DNA of 64,000 nt from PALSA-1004 sp963829085 (GTDB lineage: Bacteria; Pseudomonadota; Gammaproteobacteria; Burkholderiales; SG8-41). The position numbers and the translations under genes are program-made. The first letter of the stretch is position 1. Every line of letters starts with the position of its first letter. Under the pieces are notes generated by a model, which was given only the letters and a program-made list of their open reading frames with translations, was not told the origin of the DNA and ran no database searches. Positions 7,976 through 16,561 of this stretch are shown here, piece after piece. Where the stretch lies: the NCBI GenBank assembly GCA_963829085.1, contig CAWHHJ010000012.1:186001-250000 (forward strand), read 5' to 3'.

Positions 7976-9058
7976 ATCGAACGTAAACACATCGGACTCG
8001 CGATCGTCGGCGCGGGACGCATCGGCGGATTGCGCGCGAAACTCGCGTCGACGCATCCTGCCGTTAACTACATTGCTGTTTCCGATACGAACCCTGGCGC
8101 CGCTCAAAGGCTTGCGCAAGCTGTCGGCGCGCAGCTCGCATCCGCAAACAATGATGAAATCATTGCGCGTCCAGAGGTCACCGCGGTAATCGTTTCGACG
8201 AGCGAGGGAGAACACCTGGCGCCGGTCTTGCGCGCCATCGAGCTTGGCAAGCCGGTGCTCGTCGAGAAACCGATCGCGCTGAATCTGGCCGACGCCGATC
8301 GCATCATTGCAGCGGCGAACAAGGCGAAAGCGAGCGTGCGTGTCGGCTATAGCAGGCGCTTCAAGGACCGTTACCTGATTGCCAAAGAGCAGATCCTGCA
8401 GGGCAGGGTGGGCAAGATCGTTGGCGGCGCCGCCCGCGTCTACAACTCGCGGTCGCAGGCGCTGGCGATGTTGAAGCGCAATCCCGAGGCGACACCCGTT
8501 GTCGATGCGCTTACATATTATGTCGATCTGATGAACTGGCTGCTCGAAGGCAACAAACCGGTCGAAGTCTTCGCACGTGGACAGACCGGTGTCTTGAAAG
8601 CCGCCGGGCACGATGTCGACGATGTGAATTGGTCAATCGTCACTTATGCGGACGGCGCTGTCGTGAATCTCGGTGTGAGCTACGCCCTGCCGGAAAAATA
8701 TCCGGCGCTCGGTCACGCCGCGCGCGTAGAAATTCTCGGCACTGAAGGCGTGATGATTCTCGACGATGACCATACCGACCAGCTCATGTACAGCAACAAA
8801 GGCGTACCGCACGTCTACCTGCCGGATCACAACGTCAATATGGTTTTTCTCTCGAGCGGCACGCCTGGAGACTGGGCGCTCGGCGATTTCTGGGGACCCA
8901 TCGCAAACGAAACGCGTGCATGGCTCGATCATCTGGCCACCGGTAAGCCATGCGTGCACGCGACGGCACAAGACGCGCGCTGCAATCTCGAAGTGACGCT
9001 CGCTATACAACTCGCCGCGGCGACATCGAAACAGGTGAAACTGCCAATCGCGGGCTGA
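7976..9058 (+). CDS. Gfo/Idh/MocA family NAD(P)-dependent dehydrogenase, apparent ATC start (copy 1)
   Basis: A 360-residue dehydrogenase of the inositol 2-dehydrogenase-like group. The Rossmann motif VGAGRIGG is encoded at about 8006-8029, upstream of the first usable standard start (TTG at 8030), so that start would remove the cofactor site. Reading back, the frame meets a stop at 7955-7957 with no ATG, GTG or TTG between. The codon at 7976 is ATC, preceded by AGGAAA five bases upstream, and aligns exactly with the ATG of the paralogue at 22693 (IERKHIGLAIVGAGRIG against MQRTQLGVAIIGAGRIG). The Idh motif VEKPIALNLADAD is intact. Either ATC initiates or the ATG was lost recently. A Bug receptor follows 30 bases later. 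Confidence 0.85.
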   Translation: MERKHIGLAIVGAGRIGGLRAKLASTHPAVNYIAVSDTNPGAAQRLAQAVGAQLASANNDEIIARPEVTAVIVSTSEGEHLAPVLRAIELGKPVLVEKPIALNLADADRIIAAANKAKASVRVGYSRRFKDRYLIAKEQILQGRVGKIVGGAARVYNSRSQALAMLKRNPEATPVVDALTYYVDLMNWLLEGNKPVEVFARGQTGVLKAAGHDVDDVNWSIVTYADGAVVNLGVSYALPEKYPALGHAARVEILGTEGVMILDDDHTDQLMYSNKGVPHVYLPDHNVNMVFLSSGTPGDWALGDFWGPIANETRAWLDHLATGKPCVHATAQDARCNLEVTLAIQLAAATSKQVKLPIAG

Positions 9059-9088
9059 TCCGCGATCGATCAAGGAAGAGTTCTCTGA

Positions 9089-10054
9089 ATGAATAAACGC
9101 ATCAGTTTTGCTATCGCTGCACAGTTGATATTCATCGCCCCGCTGACGCATGCGCAAACTTATCCCGCGAAAGCCGTGCGCATGATCGTTGCCTATCCAC
9201 CCGGCGGCGGCACGGACATTGTCGGGCGCTTGATGGCGCAGAAGATGACCGAAACGATGGGCCAGACCTTCATCGTCGAAAATCGCGGCGGTGCTACGGG
9301 CAACATCGGCACCGAGGCTGCGGCACGCGCTACGCCCGATGGATATACGATCCTGATGGGCAACGTTGCTCCGAACGCGATCAACGTGAGCCTGTTCGCG
9401 AAGATGCCGTACGATCCCGTCACTGACTTCGAGCCCGTCAGTCTCGTTGCAGTAACGCCGAACATCCTTGTGGTCCATCCTGCGCTGCCGGTAAAGACGA
9501 CGAAAGACCTGATCGCCCTCGCCAAAGCGCGGCCTGGCACGCTCAATTACCCCTCGGCAGGGATTGGCAGTTCATCGCATCTGGCCGGCGAGTTGCTCGC
9601 GATACTCGCGCACGTCGATATCGTGCATGTTCCTTACAAAGGCGGCGGTCCGGCGCTGATCGACCTGTTGTCAGGACAGATGCAGATCATGTTTGCCACC
9701 ATGCCGGCCGCCATGCCGCACGTGAAGTCGGGCAAGGTGCGCCCGGTCGCCGTTACCACAATAAAGCGCTCGCAAGCCATGCCGGAACTACCGACGATAG
9801 GTGAAACGGTTAAAGATTATGAGGCATCGACATGGTACGGGCTGCTCGTTCCTGCTCGCACGCCGAAAAATATCGTATCGACATTGCATGGACAGATCGT
9901 AAAAATTCTTAGCGCCCGCGAGATGAAGGACAAGCTCATCGCGCAAGGCTTCGAACCGGTCGGCGGCACGCCCGAAGAATTCGGCGCCTATATCAAATCT
10001 GAAATTGCAAAGTGGGGAAAGGTTATTCGCACCGCAGGCATCAAGCCGGAGTAA
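9089..10054 (+). CDS. Bug/TctC-family periplasmic solute receptor
   Basis: A 321-residue receptor with a clear signal peptide cleaved near THAQTYPAK. The first ligand loop is YPPGGGTDIVGR and the second NRGGATGNIGTEAAAR; later marks are PDGYTILMG, VHVPYKGGGPALIDLLSG, LPTIGETVKDYEASTWYG and WGKVIRTAGIKPE. A strong AAGGAAGAG ribosome site lies eight bases before the ATG. It follows the Gfo/Idh/MocA gene by 30 bases, the same gene order as the 22693/23793 pair, so receptor and dehydrogenase probably share a substrate. The next gene is a cyclase-family protein 120 bases away. Confidence 0.93.
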   Translation: MNKRISFAIAAQLIFIAPLTHAQTYPAKAVRMIVAYPPGGGTDIVGRLMAQKMTETMGQTFIVENRGGATGNIGTEAAARATPDGYTILMGNVAPNAINVSLFAKMPYDPVTDFEPVSLVAVTPNILVVHPALPVKTTKDLIALAKARPGTLNYPSAGIGSSSHLAGELLAILAHVDIVHVPYKGGGPALIDLLSGQMQIMFATMPAAMPHVKSGKVRPVAVTTIKRSQAMPELPTIGETVKDYEASTWYGLLVPARTPKNIVSTLHGQIVKILSAREMKDKLIAQGFEPVGGTPEEFGAYIKSEIAKWGKVIRTAGIKPE

Positions 10055-10174
10055 CCGCTCGGCAGTACACGCACCGTCACTGCGTTTGGCTGTGCAAAAA
10101 ATCAAGTAAGATTCGCGCTGGTCTTGCGGCCGACCGGCCGCGAATCAAAATCCAACCCAGATCGAGAGGACGCC

Positions 10175-11182
10175 ATGGCAGCACGCCCACCCCGCATTAA
10201 AAACACCCAGGACAAAAAAAACCGCAAGTTGACGCGCAAGGATATACACGCCGCGGCAAAACGTCTCAAGAACTGGGGGCGCTGGGGAAAGGAGGACGAG
10301 ATCGGCACGCTGAACTTCATAACGCCGCAGAACATCGCCGACGCCGCGAAGCTGGTGACGAAAGGCAAAGTGATCTCACTGGCGCTCAACTATGATCAAG
10401 CGGGCCCGCAGGGCGGCAAGACGAAATATCCGGCACTCGGGCGCTTCAATCCGATACATCTGATGACGCGCACCGGCACCGATGCCTATTCAGGCGTGCT
10501 CGATCATCGAAAAATTCGCGGCACCGATGACATCATCATCATGCCGCTGCAGTGCGGCACGCAGTGGGATGGTCTCGGTCACATCATGTACTACGATCAC
10601 ATGTGGAACGGCTACGACTGCCGCACCGTGACCAGCGCGGGTGCGCTCAAGGGCGGCATCGAAAAGACAAAAGAGAAAATGGTCGGACGCGGCGTCCTGC
10701 TCGATGTTGCGCGCGCGATCGGACAAAAATGGCTGCCGGATGGGTTCGCAGTGACGAATGAGCTGCTCGATTTCACAGCGGAGAAACTCAAAGTCGAAGT
10801 GCGGCGCGGCGATTTCCTGATCGTGCGAACAGGACATGTGGAGCGCAAACTCGCTGACAAAAACTGGGACGGCTATTCAGGCGGTGATGCGCCCGGACTG
10901 GCTTTCGAAACGCTCGACTGGCTGCACAAAAAAGAAGTCGCGGCCATTGTCACCGATACGTGGGGCTGCGAAGTGCGGCCGAATGAAACCGAGGATACCA
11001 ATCAGCCGTGGCACTGGATCGCCATTCCGATCATGGGCCTTACTGTCGGCGAAATTTTCGATCTGGGCGAGCTTGCGCGCGACTGCGCCGAAGACAAGCG
11101 CTACGAATTTATGTTTGTCGCGCCCGCGCTGCCGATTACGGGCGGCGTCGGCTCGCCGGTCAATCCCTACGCCATAAAGTGA
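10175..11182 (+). CDS. cyclase family protein (kynurenine formamidase-like fold)
   Basis: A 335-residue protein of the cyclase/kynurenine-formamidase superfamily, in the larger subgroup of about 330 residues. The metal motif of true formamidases, HxGTHxDxPxH, appears here as QCGTQWDGLGH (residues 126-136): both first histidines are glutamine, while Asp132 and His136 remain, so metal binding and activity cannot be assumed. Other family segments are WGRWGKEDEIGTLNFITP near residue 34 and GLTVGEIFDLGELA near the end. The ATG at 10175 is set by a GAGAGGA ribosome site at 10164-10170. Its last codons overlap the GTG start of the downstream Bug gene (GTGA), so the two are translationally coupled. 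Confidence 0.9.
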   Translation: MAARPPRIKNTQDKKNRKLTRKDIHAAAKRLKNWGRWGKEDEIGTLNFITPQNIADAAKLVTKGKVISLALNYDQAGPQGGKTKYPALGRFNPIHLMTRTGTDAYSGVLDHRKIRGTDDIIIMPLQCGTQWDGLGHIMYYDHMWNGYDCRTVTSAGALKGGIEKTKEKMVGRGVLLDVARAIGQKWLPDGFAVTNELLDFTAEKLKVEVRRGDFLIVRTGHVERKLADKNWDGYSGGDAPGLAFETLDWLHKKEVAAIVTDTWGCEVRPNETEDTNQPWHWIAIPIMGLTVGEIFDLGELARDCAEDKRYEFMFVAPALPITGGVGSPVNPYAIK

Positions 11183-12158
11183 AGCCGCATGTGTCAGCCG
11201 CATTTGGAGTTCTGCCGTTAGCGGCAGCACTCTTTGCGGCCGGCGCTGCAGGCGCGCAAAATTTTCCAGTACGCCGATCCGGATTGTCGTGCCATGGCCG
11301 CCGGGCGGCCCGCCTGATGCAGTCGCGCGCATTCTCGGCCAGCGCATCGGACAAGCACTGCAGCAGCAGGTCATCATCGACAACCGCCCGGGCGCGAACA
11401 GCATCATAGGAACCGAGTTCGTGGCGAAGAGCCAGCCTGATGGTTATACCTATCTGCTTACGACGGGTTCTCATACTACGAATGCCGCGCTGCATGCGAA
11501 GCTGCCCTATGACACACTCAAGGATTTCGTATCGCTTACTTTGATCGGAGAGTCTGCCGGCATGGTAATCGGTGTCCACCCGTCCGTACCGGCGAGATCG
11601 GTGAAAGAACTGGTCGCACTTGCAAAGTCGAAGCCCGGTCAGCTGACGTTCGGCTCTGCGGGCAACGGCAATACGCTGCACCTGGCCGGTGAGTTGTTCA
11701 AGGCAGCCACCGCAACGAACATCACACATGTTCCTTATAAGGGCGCGTCGCTGGCACTCACCGATCTTCTGGGCGGCCATATTGACATGATGTTCGCGAG
11801 TCCTCTATCGATGATGCCGCCGATCAAGGAAGGACGTCTGCGCGGACTCGCGCAGATGGGCGAGAAACGTTCACCGGTACTGCCCGATCTCCTCACACTC
11901 GACGAGCTCGGCATACACGGTGCGCGCATCGGCGGTTGGTACGGCCTCTATGCGCCGGCTAAATCGCCGAAGGAAAGTAGCGATCGCGTCGTCGGCGAAG
12001 TACTGAAGGCGCTGAAGGAGCCGGAAGTGCGCGAGAAAATCGCGAATCTCGGCGCCGAGCCGGTTGGTATGCCGCAGGACGAGTTCATGCGCTATCTGGT
12101 TGCGGACATCGATAAATACCGCAAGCTCGCGCAGCGAATCAATCTGAAGATCGACTAA
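11179..12158 (+). pseudogene. Bug/TctC receptor gene with a frameshift after the signal peptide
   Basis: The gene starts with GTG at 11179, overlapping the stop of the cyclase gene as GTGA, and encodes MKPHVSAAFGVLPLAAALFAAGAAGAQ followed in part by NFPVR, a normal signal peptide and mature start. Between 11274 and 11277 one base is missing: the frame continues as out-of-frame codons, while the expected IRIVVPWPPGGPPD runs in the frame ending at 12158. The rest is a complete receptor body with NRPGANSIIG, PDGYTYLL, VPYKGASLALTDLLGG and a 12158 stop. Expected length is 326 residues if one base is restored. An in-frame GTG at 11289 would give a signal-less, probably inactive protein. It could be a genuine inactivation or an assembly error. 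Confidence 0.82.
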
Positions 12159-12226
12159 TGCCGAGCGCTGCTACGTCGCAATAATGTAAGGCAGGCCGCA
12201 GATAAACGCTAGGTAAGGATTAAGCA

Positions 12227-12322
12227 ATGGATGGAAGTCAACGTTAATGGTTTCAATATTTCCCTGCGAACTTCATGTGGTCGCAGCGCATGATGATCGC
12301 AATCGAGATGGCGACGCAGGGG
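12227..12322 (+). pseudogene. truncated remnant of the downstream hydrolase gene
   Basis: This upstream copy begins ATG GAT GGA AGT CAA CGT like the intact gene at 12430 but then has TAA (12245-12247) where the intact gene has TAC for Tyr7. The following codons still resemble the intact gene until about 12313, after which the sequence is unrelated. The remainder of the gap to 12429 holds only the imperfect hairpin at 12326-12376. The remnant could yield at most a six-residue peptide whose stop lies 183 bases before the real start. It most likely records a partial tandem duplication that has decayed; a leader-peptide role cannot be excluded. Confidence 0.75.
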
Positions 12323-12325
12323 CCA

Positions 12326-12376
12326 GGGTGCGACTCGTTAGCCGCAGGCCCGTTTGCGGGAGCAGCCCTCGCGCCC
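12326..12376. other. imperfect two-tier inverted repeat between hydrolase copies
   Basis: GGGTGCGA at 12326-12333 can pair with TCGCGCCC at 12369-12376 (one G-U pair), and the intervening segment holds an inner CCCG-TTTG-CGGG hairpin at 12349-12360. No run of T follows, so it is not a standard terminator. It lies in the 12323-12429 segment that separates the remnant from the intact gene. Confidence 0.3.
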
Positions 12377-12429
12377 CAGCGTTAAAGGCATAGCAAACTT
12401 AAAGGCGCGGCAAAGCTAAGGATTAAATA

Positions 12430-13620
12430 ATGGATGGAAGTCAACGTTACTGGTTTCAATATTTCCCTGAGAACTTCATGTGGTCGCAGGGCATGATGAT
12501 CGCAATCGAGATGGCGCGCTGGGGCGGCTCCGCGATGAGCGAAGTCGACCGCGTGGGCCAGCGGCTCAAGAGCAAGATAGGCGATAACGAAGCGTGGGGT
12601 GTGGAATGGGAGCGCGAGGCGCAGCGCATCGAGAAGATGGGCGACGATGCGACCGCAGAAAATCATCCTTTCAGCGCAGCATCGCATTATCTGCGCGCGG
12701 CCACGTATTATTTTGTCGGCGAGCGATTTGTCAAACCGGGTGCAAAGAAAACTGAGCTGTATCAAAACTGTCTGCGCTGTTTCCGGCGCGGGATCAAGGT
12801 GCGCTATCCGAACATCGAGCGCGTTGAAGTCAAATACGAGGGGACGACGTTGCCCGCATGGTTTATGAAAGCGCCGGTACATGGCAGGGCGCCGACCGTT
12901 TGTTTTTTCGACGGACTGGACAGCGCCAAGGAATTGTCGATCCTGTTCGGCGGTGTAGAGCTTGCGAATCGCGGCATTCATACGCTGGCGATCGACGGAC
13001 CCGGACAAGGCGAGGCGTTGCGCCTGCAGAACATCCCGAGCCGTTACGATTACGAAGTGCCTGCTGCGGCCGCGTACGATTATGTAGCGAGCCGACCGGA
13101 TGTCGATGCCAAACGCGTCGCGGTGATGGCGTTCAGCATGGGCGGTTACTACGCGCCGCGCGCAGCCGCATTTGAAAAGCGCTTCGCTGCGGGTGTCGCC
13201 TGGGGCGCGCATTTCGACTATCACGCAAACTGGGTAAAGCGCCGGAAGGTGCTCGAGTCGGGCGGCACCAAGGTCTCGGCACCGCACTTTCAGTTGCCAT
13301 GGGTGATGGGCACACCCGACATGGACAGCGCGATGAAGAAAGTCGAGAAGTACACGCTTGCCGGCGTTGCCGAGAAAATCGAATGCCCGTTCCTGATTAC
13401 GCAGGGTGAGCTCGATTCGCTTTCGCCGCTCGAGACCGGTCGTCTGCTCTATGACACGATCGGCTCCAAGGTGAAGAAGCTCAAAGTGTTCAGCAAGGAA
13501 GACGGCGGCGCTGAGCACTGTCAGGGCGACAACCGCCAGTTCGGATCCAACTATGTGGCGGACTGGCTCGCGGACATTCTGAAGGCGACGCCGCCGCAGC
13601 AGTTCAATCCTCACACCTGA
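12430..13620 (+). CDS. alpha/beta hydrolase (FrsA/DUF1100-like, pseudooxynicotine-hydrolase type)
   Basis: A 396-residue cytosolic hydrolase with an N-terminal helical cap of about 150 residues and a C-terminal alpha/beta-hydrolase core. The nucleophile elbow is AFSMGGY with Ser236, the acid lies in TQGELDSLSP (Asp329) and the base in GAEHCQGD (His363). This layout matches the group that includes 2,6-dihydroxypseudooxynicotine hydrolase and FrsA-like esterases, which cleave C-C or ester bonds of keto or aromatic substrates. The ATG at 12430 follows TAAGGATTAAATA, and an incomplete copy of this gene start lies 203 bases upstream. The Bug receptor at 13630 begins nine bases after the stop, suggesting the hydrolase acts on the ligand of that receptor. 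Confidence 0.88.
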   Translation: MDGSQRYWFQYFPENFMWSQGMMIAIEMARWGGSAMSEVDRVGQRLKSKIGDNEAWGVEWEREAQRIEKMGDDATAENHPFSAASHYLRAATYYFVGERFVKPGAKKTELYQNCLRCFRRGIKVRYPNIERVEVKYEGTTLPAWFMKAPVHGRAPTVCFFDGLDSAKELSILFGGVELANRGIHTLAIDGPGQGEALRLQNIPSRYDYEVPAAAAYDYVASRPDVDAKRVAVMAFSMGGYYAPRAAAFEKRFAAGVAWGAHFDYHANWVKRRKVLESGGTKVSAPHFQLPWVMGTPDMDSAMKKVEKYTLAGVAEKIECPFLITQGELDSLSPLETGRLLYDTIGSKVKKLKVFSKEDGGAEHCQGDNRQFGSNYVADWLADILKATPPQQFNPHT

Positions 13621-13629
13621 AACGACACA

Positions 13630-14589
13630 ATGGGAAGCGCAGGGCTGCTTGCTGCAGCGTTGGCAGTATTCGTCACTGCTGCGCATGCGCAGAGCTATCC
13701 GGCGAAGCCCGTGAGGCTGATCGTGCCGTATGCGGCCGGTGGTCCGCTCGACGATGCCGCGCGTATCGTCGGCCAGCGTCTCACGGAAATCTGGGGCCAG
13801 GCGGTTGTCGTCGATAACCGCGGCGGCGCGGGTGGCAGCATCGGCGCCGATGTCGTCGCGAAATCGGCGCCTGATGGCTATACGCTGTTGCTCGGTAACG
13901 CGGGGCCGATGACGATCAATCCCAGCTTGCAGAAAGCGCTGCCTTATGACCCGCAGCGCGATCTTGCCCCGATAACGCTGGTATCGGCTTCACCGATGGT
14001 GCTCGTGGTTCATCCATCGCTGCCGGTGAAGTCAGTGCCTGATCTCGTGCGCTTCGCGAAGACGCGGCCCGGTAAACTCAACTACGCCTCCGCGGGCATT
14101 GGCAATCTGCAGCATCTCGGCATGGAATCGCTGCAGACAATGGCCGGCATCAGGATGAATCACGTGCCGTATAAAGGCGCTGCTCCCGCGTTTATCGATC
14201 TCATCTCCGGTCAGGTCGAGCTCATGTTCGCGAACATCATCGGCGTTCTGCCGCACGTGAAATCGGCCCGGGTTCGGGCGATCGCAGTATCAACGGCAAA
14301 GCGCGCAACGGTGCTGCCGGACATTCCGAGCGTCGCGGAAATATATCCGGACTTCGACGTCAACGGCTGGATGGGCATATTCGTGCCTGCCACCACGCCG
14401 CGTGAGATCACGGCCAAGCTTCACGAAGACATCGTCAAGGTACTGATGCGACAGGACACGCGCGAACGCCTTGCAAGTCAGGGCGCTGAAGTTGTCGCCG
14501 GCACGCCGGAGCAGCTAAGCGCGTTCGTGCGCAGGGAAAGCGCGCTTTACGCAAAAATCATCCAGTCGTCGGGAATCAAAACGGACTAA
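13630..14589 (+). CDS. Bug/TctC-family periplasmic solute receptor
   Basis: A 319-residue receptor. The signal peptide is short and the mature protein begins near AHAQSYPAKPVRLIVPYAAGG. The ligand loops read AAGGPLDDAAR and NRGGAGGSIGADVV; the later part has PDGYTLLLG, MNHVPYKGAAPAFIDLISG, LPDIPSVAEIYPDFDVNGWMG and an unusual ending, ALYAKIIQSSGIKTD, without the common Trp-Gly pair. The ATG lies nine bases after the hydrolase stop, so translation is probably coupled. A 66-base gap separates it from the dehydrogenase at 14656. Confidence 0.92.
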   Translation: MGSAGLLAAALAVFVTAAHAQSYPAKPVRLIVPYAAGGPLDDAARIVGQRLTEIWGQAVVVDNRGGAGGSIGADVVAKSAPDGYTLLLGNAGPMTINPSLQKALPYDPQRDLAPITLVSASPMVLVVHPSLPVKSVPDLVRFAKTRPGKLNYASAGIGNLQHLGMESLQTMAGIRMNHVPYKGAAPAFIDLISGQVELMFANIIGVLPHVKSARVRAIAVSTAKRATVLPDIPSVAEIYPDFDVNGWMGIFVPATTPREITAKLHEDIVKVLMRQDTRERLASQGAEVVAGTPEQLSAFVRRESALYAKIIQSSGIKTD

Positions 14590-14655
14590 CCGCGTTAGCG
14601 CAATAGTGGTGCGGGCATTAGCAACGATTGCGATTGGTGCTACCGCGTTCAACAT

Positions 14656-15582
14656 ATGACAACTAAGACAAAACGCGCAGTGGTCGTCGGCGGCGGCACG
14701 ATGGGCAGCGGCATCGCCCTCGTCTTTGCAGCGGGCGGCTGGGAAGTCGATCTCATCGAGCCGTCAGCGGATGTGCGCGCACGTCTGCCGGCCTACTTGC
14801 AGGAGAGTCTGCAGCGCATGGCCTCCGGCGCCGATGCCGATCGTATCCGCATCTTGACGTCGTTTGCTGATGTGGCGTGGAGCGATGTCGCCCTCGTCGC
14901 CGAGAGCGCATTTGAAGACATTGATGTAAAGCGCAGGATATTCGCTGAGCTCGAGCGCCTGGCCCCGCCGGATATTCCGCTCACCAGCAATTCATCGAGT
15001 TTGCTGATCAGCAATATCGGCCAAGGATTGAAGACGCAATCGCGCATGCTGGGCCTGCATTTTCTGATGCCCGCGCAGTTTGTGCCGCTGGTCGAAGTGA
15101 TCGGTTCGGAATTCACGGCGCCGGACTTGCTCGACCGCATCTGCGGCCTGATGCGCGAGCTCGGCAAGCGGCCGGTGCGGGTCAACAAGGATCTGATCGG
15201 GTTCCTCGTTAACCGCATTCAGGCGGCACTGATGCGCGAAGCGATTGCGCTCGTCGACCAGGGCGTAGCGTCAGCCGCCGATATCGACGCAGCAGTGCGG
15301 TACGGGTTCGGCTTTCGTTATGCAGCATGCGGTCCGATTACTCAAAAGGAGCATTCGGGCTGGGACATCAGCTGCAAGCTGTATCGCGAAGTTTTTCCTA
15401 CGCTGTGCAATGACGACAAGCCGGCCGCCGTGCTGGAAAGAATGATAGCGGCCGGTCATTTCGGCATGAAGAGCGGACAAGGATTCATGCCATGGGACGA
15501 TGCGGCGATCGCGCGCGAGAAAGCGCGCTATGAAAAAGCATTGCGTGCGGCGCTTGATATACTCGAAGCGGACAGCGTCTGA
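14656..15582 (+). CDS. 3-hydroxyacyl-CoA dehydrogenase family protein
   Basis: A 308-residue NAD-dependent dehydrogenase with an N-terminal Rossmann domain (VVVGGGTMGSGIALVFA, residues 9-25) and the C-terminal helical 3HCDH domain. The family active-site region is LTSNSSSLLIS followed by GLHFLMPAQFVPLVEVI, where HF-[LF]-x-P contains the catalytic His. The HFFNP of classical fatty-acid enzymes is HFLMPAQ here, a form seen in relatives acting on small hydroxy acids, such as L-gulonate 3-dehydrogenase and carnitine dehydrogenase, so a sugar-acid substrate fits better than an acyl-CoA. It is flanked on both sides by Bug receptor genes. The ribosome site is weak. Confidence 0.85.
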   Translation: MTTKTKRAVVVGGGTMGSGIALVFAAGGWEVDLIEPSADVRARLPAYLQESLQRMASGADADRIRILTSFADVAWSDVALVAESAFEDIDVKRRIFAELERLAPPDIPLTSNSSSLLISNIGQGLKTQSRMLGLHFLMPAQFVPLVEVIGSEFTAPDLLDRICGLMRELGKRPVRVNKDLIGFLVNRIQAALMREAIALVDQGVASAADIDAAVRYGFGFRYAACGPITQKEHSGWDISCKLYREVFPTLCNDDKPAAVLERMIAAGHFGMKSGQGFMPWDDAAIAREKARYEKALRAALDILEADSV

Positions 15583-15595
15583 GCAGGAGGAAAAG

Positions 15596-16561
15596 ATGTT
15601 CACGAAAATCGTCTCTGCCGCAGTGGGCATGGTGGCGGCGCTGTCCGCTATAAGCGCGGCCGCGGCCGAATATCCCACCAAGCCGATCCGACTCATCGTG
15701 CCGTATCCGCCGGGTGGCGGCAACGACGCGATCTCGAGACTGCTTGCCCAGAAAATTAGCTGGGGTCAGCAATTGATCGTCGATAATCGACCGGGAGCCG
15801 GAACGACGATCGGAACCGCGCTTGCCGCACGCGCAGCGCCCGACGGTTATACGATTGTCATGTCATCGGTGGCCTCGCATGCGATGGCGCCGCAGCTTTA
15901 TTCGAATCCCGGCTACGATCCGATAAAAGATTTTTCTGCCGTCACTCTGCTCGCGACGACGCCGATGCTGCTTGCTATCGGCGCGGGTGCACCTTACAAG
16001 TCCTTGCAGGACATCATCTCCGCAGCGAAGGCGAGTCCTAACAAGCTGAGCTATGCATCGGGTGGCAATGGCACGCCGCCGCACCTCTCGGCTGCAATCT
16101 TCACCGAGAAAACCGGCATACAGATGGTGCACGTCCCATACAAAGGCAGTGGGCCCGCCTTGATCGATGTAATGGGCGGCCAGGTAACCATGATCATAGA
16201 TACTGCGGCCTCCGTGACGCCACATGTGCGCTCAGGAAAGATGCGGGGCCTTGCTATCACCGGTAAGCGGCGCTGGCCGGATCTCACCGAGGTGCCGACG
16301 TTCGCCGAGGCCGGGCTCACGGATTTCGATGCAAGCTCCTGGTACGCGATACATGCGCCAGCAGGCACACCGAAGCCGATCATTGCCGCACTCAATAAGG
16401 AATTGGCGCGCATCGTCCGGTTGCCGGATATTGATGAGAAGCTTCGCCTCATGAGTGCAGAGCCGGTCGGCGGCACCCCGGAGCAGCTGGATACATTTGT
16501 GAAGAGCGAGCTCGCGAAGTGGGGCAAGGTTATCAAGTCGCTTAATCTGCGGATTGATTGA
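15596..16561 (+). CDS. Bug/TctC-family periplasmic solute receptor
   Basis: A 321-residue receptor starting at an ATG with an AGGAGG ribosome site eight bases upstream; a longer frame back to 15500 overlaps the previous gene and is not family-like. The signal peptide ends near SAAAAEYPTK. Loops are YPPGGGNDAIS and NRPGAGTTIG. The helix between them is shorter than in its neighbours: AQKISWGQQ in place of the usual AQKLSExLGQQ, a loss of about two residues. The end is WGKVIKSLNLRID. Its stop overlaps the ATG of the Ldh_2 gene (TGATG), so the two are translationally coupled. Confidence 0.92.
   Translation: MFTKIVSAAVGMVAALSAISAAAAEYPTKPIRLIVPYPPGGGNDAISRLLAQKISWGQQLIVDNRPGAGTTIGTALAARAAPDGYTIVMSSVASHAMAPQLYSNPGYDPIKDFSAVTLLATTPMLLAIGAGAPYKSLQDIISAAKASPNKLSYASGGNGTPPHLSAAIFTEKTGIQMVHVPYKGSGPALIDVMGGQVTMIIDTAASVTPHVRSGKMRGLAITGKRRWPDLTEVPTFAEAGLTDFDASSWYAIHAPAGTPKPIIAALNKELARIVRLPDIDEKLRLMSAEPVGGTPEQLDTFVKSELAKWGKVIKSLNLRID

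Larger units (their letters stand above)
12211..12516 (+). repeat. direct repeat: duplicated 5' end of the alpha/beta-hydrolase gene
   Basis: About 103 bases at 12211-12313 recur at 12414-12516 with six mismatches by eye, a displacement of exactly 203 bases. The repeat covers the TAAGGATTAA leader and the first 29 codons of the hydrolase gene; the intact copy is the downstream one. The similarity fades after 12313, with a one-base offset needed to continue a few bases further. Confidence 0.85.

Noticed and set aside
8633..9478. 281-residue antisense frame across the Gfo/Idh/MocA and Bug genes
   Set aside because: It spans two confident sense genes and their intergenic gap and shows no family motif.
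12382..13686. 434-residue open frame antisense to the alpha/beta hydrolase
   Set aside because: It is the mirror of the GC-rich hydrolase gene, has no recognisable domain and is rich in Arg and His; the sense gene has catalytic motifs and a ribosome context.
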